From CBDIDH01 sp965277595 (GTDB taxonomy: Bacteria > Planctomycetota > Planctomycetia > Isosphaerales > Isosphaeraceae): a stretch of 64,000 nucleotides of DNA. The notes beneath the pieces are model-generated. The model saw nothing but the letters and a program-made list of their open reading frames with translations. It had not been told where the DNA came from and did no database searches. Made by a program: the position numbers and the translations under genes. Of this stretch, positions 62,708-64,000 are shown one piece after another (the first letter of the stretch is position 1; the number at the start of each line of letters is the position of its first letter). The stretch is taken from assembly GCA_965277595.1 (NCBI GenBank), contig CBDIDH010000002.1:4712001-4776000 (forward strand). Direction: 5' to 3'.

Positions 62708-62875
62708 TCACATTGGCTCGGGTACCGCGCGATAGTTCCATTTGGGAAGAACTTTGTCGAAGACGATCTTCATGTTCTTCTTGAAGCCCGCGGCATACTT
62801 CCGGCCGGTCTTGTAGATCTTGCCGAGAAGGCCGACTTTCACCTTCAGTCCCGGTAGGCGTTCAAACCCCAATGT
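62708..62875 (-). pseudogene. C-terminal tail of an unidentified transposase-like protein
   Basis: The minus strand reads LPGLKVKVGLLGKIYKTGRK, FKKNMKIVFDKVLPKWNYRA, VPEPM, stop. The closing KWNYRAVP recalls the WNYxxxP ends of some planctomycete DDE transposases (ISAzo13-like). Only about 55 residues exist, cut by the IS66 end. Family tentative. Confidence 0.4.
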
Positions 62876-62909
62876 TGCATCTGCGGCCCGAGTTCAGTAG
62901 AACGTTGAC

Positions 62910-64000
62910 ATGACGGATCAGCCACCCCTGCCTCAAATCCTCTGGGATACGCTCTCGCCTGAAGCACAGGCAGCGGTCGCTGCGGTGGTGCAATCCCTCG
63001 AACAACGGATCGCCGAGTTGGAGGAGCGGGTCAACAAGAACTCCACCAACTCCTCCAAGCCCCCCTCGTCTGATCCCCCTTCGGTCAAGCGGCGACCACC
63101 GGCTCCCGCCTTGGGGAAGAAGCGGGGCGGGCAACCCGGCCATCGCCATCAACCCCGAGCCCTGGTCCCGCCGGAGCAACTCCGGCAGGTCTTCGAGTGC
63201 AAGCCGCCCGAGTGCCGGTCCTGCGGCGAGGCGTTGCACGGCGATGACCCCGAGCCGATCCGACATCAGGTCGCTGAAGTGCCACCGGTCCGGCCGGTGG
63301 TCGACGAGTACCGGCTCCATCGCTTGACCTGCCCTCGCTGTCGGACTTCGACCTGTGCCGCCTTGCCGCCGGGTGTCCCCACCGGGGCCTTCGGCCCTCG
63401 GCCGCGGGCGATCCTCAGCGTCCTGGCCGGGGGTTACCGCCTGGGCAAGCGGCCGATCCGCCAACTGGTCTTCGACCTGTTGGGGCTGACGATCTCCACC
63501 GGCATGATCGCCCGGCTGGAGCGGCAGGGTGCCACCGAGTTGGCGGCCCCGGTCGAGGAACTCCATCAGTACGTCCGGGACGCCGCCTGGGCGCACATCG
63601 ACGAGACCTCGTGGTGGCAGGGTCAGGACAAGGCGTGGCTCTGGGGGGCCGTGACCCGACTGGTGACGGTCTTCACGATCGCCACCTCCCGGGGGGCCGA
63701 GGTCGCCAAGGGGATGCTCGGGACGGCGGCGAGCAAGGTCGTCATCCGCGACCGGTTCAAGGGTTACATGCGGGTCAAGCGCCGCCAGTTTTGCTGGGCA
63801 CACCTCCGTCGTGACTTCCAGGCGATGATCGACCGGGGCGGCGAATCCGCCGAGGTGGGCGAGCGGTTGATGGGGCACTCCGATGCCCTGTTCGAGTGGT
63901 GGCATCGTGTCCGGGATGGGACCCTGTCCCGGTCCAGCTTCCGGACGTATGTCGCCACGATGCGCCCCTTCCTGAAAGAGGACCTGCAGCGGGGGGCGGC
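62910..64000 (+). CDS. IS66-family transposase TnpC, runs off the window
   Basis: ATG 62910; 363 codons are visible with no stop. It has a coiled coil (SLEQRIAELEERVNKNSTNS), the SSKPPSSDP segment, a zinc-binding part (FECKPPECRSCGEALHG and LTCPRCRTSTCAALPPGVPT), and the DDE core: DAAWAHIDETSWWQGQDKAW (first Asp), VIRDRFKGYMRVKRRQFCWA (second Asp and CWAH). The last visible residues are DLQRGAA. The tnpA/tnpB partners are not upstream, so it belongs to a TnpC-only type. Confidence 0.92.
   Translation, partial: MTDQPPLPQILWDTLSPEAQAAVAAVVQSLEQRIAELEERVNKNSTNSSKPPSSDPPSVKRRPPAPALGKKRGGQPGHRHQPRALVPPEQLRQVFECKPPECRSCGEALHGDDPEPIRHQVAEVPPVRPVVDEYRLHRLTCPRCRTSTCAALPPGVPTGAFGPRPRAILSVLAGGYRLGKRPIRQLVFDLLGLTISTGMIARLERQGATELAAPVEELHQYVRDAAWAHIDETSWWQGQDKAWLWGAVTRLVTVFTIATSRGAEVAKGMLGTAASKVVIRDRFKGYMRVKRRQFCWAHLRRDFQAMIDRGGESAEVGERLMGHSDALFEWWHRVRDGTLSRSSFRTYVATMRPFLKEDLQRGA

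Overview
The window is high-GC DNA with long spacers. Its protein repertoire fits a planctomycete of the Isosphaeraceae/Gemmataceae type: a MoxR next to an FHA protein, many response regulators, Gly/Cys-rich exported proteins, OpcA, twin TatA and a GH15 glycosidase. The lineage is an inference from gene content; no rRNA lies in the window.

Region 1 (1-5320): tail of a protein, a 151-bp miniature transposable element with a 10-bp target duplication, a single-domain response regulator, folC, a small membrane protein, a DUF423 membrane protein, and an overlapping ACT-domain/UPF0210 pair. Region 2 (5321-10360): a decayed IS5/IS4-like element, a SpoA-domain (FliN/SctQ-like) gene translationally coupled to an unknown gene, and an IS3 element with 4-bp duplication inserted in a heptanucleotide-repeat palindrome. 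Region 3 (10362-13590): a minus-strand signalling operon (PAS protein, response regulator, REC-histidine kinase, response regulator). Region 4 (14001-21638): panC-panD-lgt, then moxR, an FHA protein, a lipoate ligase-like protein and an ABC exporter. Region 5 (22066-35912): GH15 glycosidase, pyrD, methyltransferase, a TatA-like protein plus two tatA genes, opcA, a TMEM14 protein, two hydrolases and an epimerase. The spacers carry hairpin and heptamer repeats and a second copy of the miniature element. Region 6 (36041-51467): a very large Tex protein, an alcohol dehydrogenase, Cys/Gly-rich exported proteins, tRNA-Met, an OmpR/HK pair with a PepSY-like protein, a bile-acid-symporter family protein and an SDR.

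Region 7 (51500-64000) is a mobile-DNA zone. A nest of broken IS630/ISAs1/IS66/ISKra4 copies precedes a tRNA-Leu(CAG) with a strong terminator and a tyrosine recombinase, the usual layout of a tRNA-integrated island. Island cargo includes a low-GC gene, a zinc-ribbon remnant, a gene split by an ISKra4-type element (frame restored on excision), and a DUF6884-like gene followed by a TGT/DpdA-like gene truncated by an IS630 insertion. An IS66 transposase runs off the window end.

Most interesting: (a) the DUF6884-like/TGT-like pair, a candidate nucleobase-modification or defence module; (b) a family of about 150-bp elements whose ends and 10-bp duplications can be read directly from two copies; (c) heptanucleotide repeats (GGRCARA, GGGGCAA, GACCGAK) arranged as palindromes, apparently used as landing sites by one IS3 family; (d) a Tex protein with a roughly 230-residue acidic insert and a Gly-rich tail.
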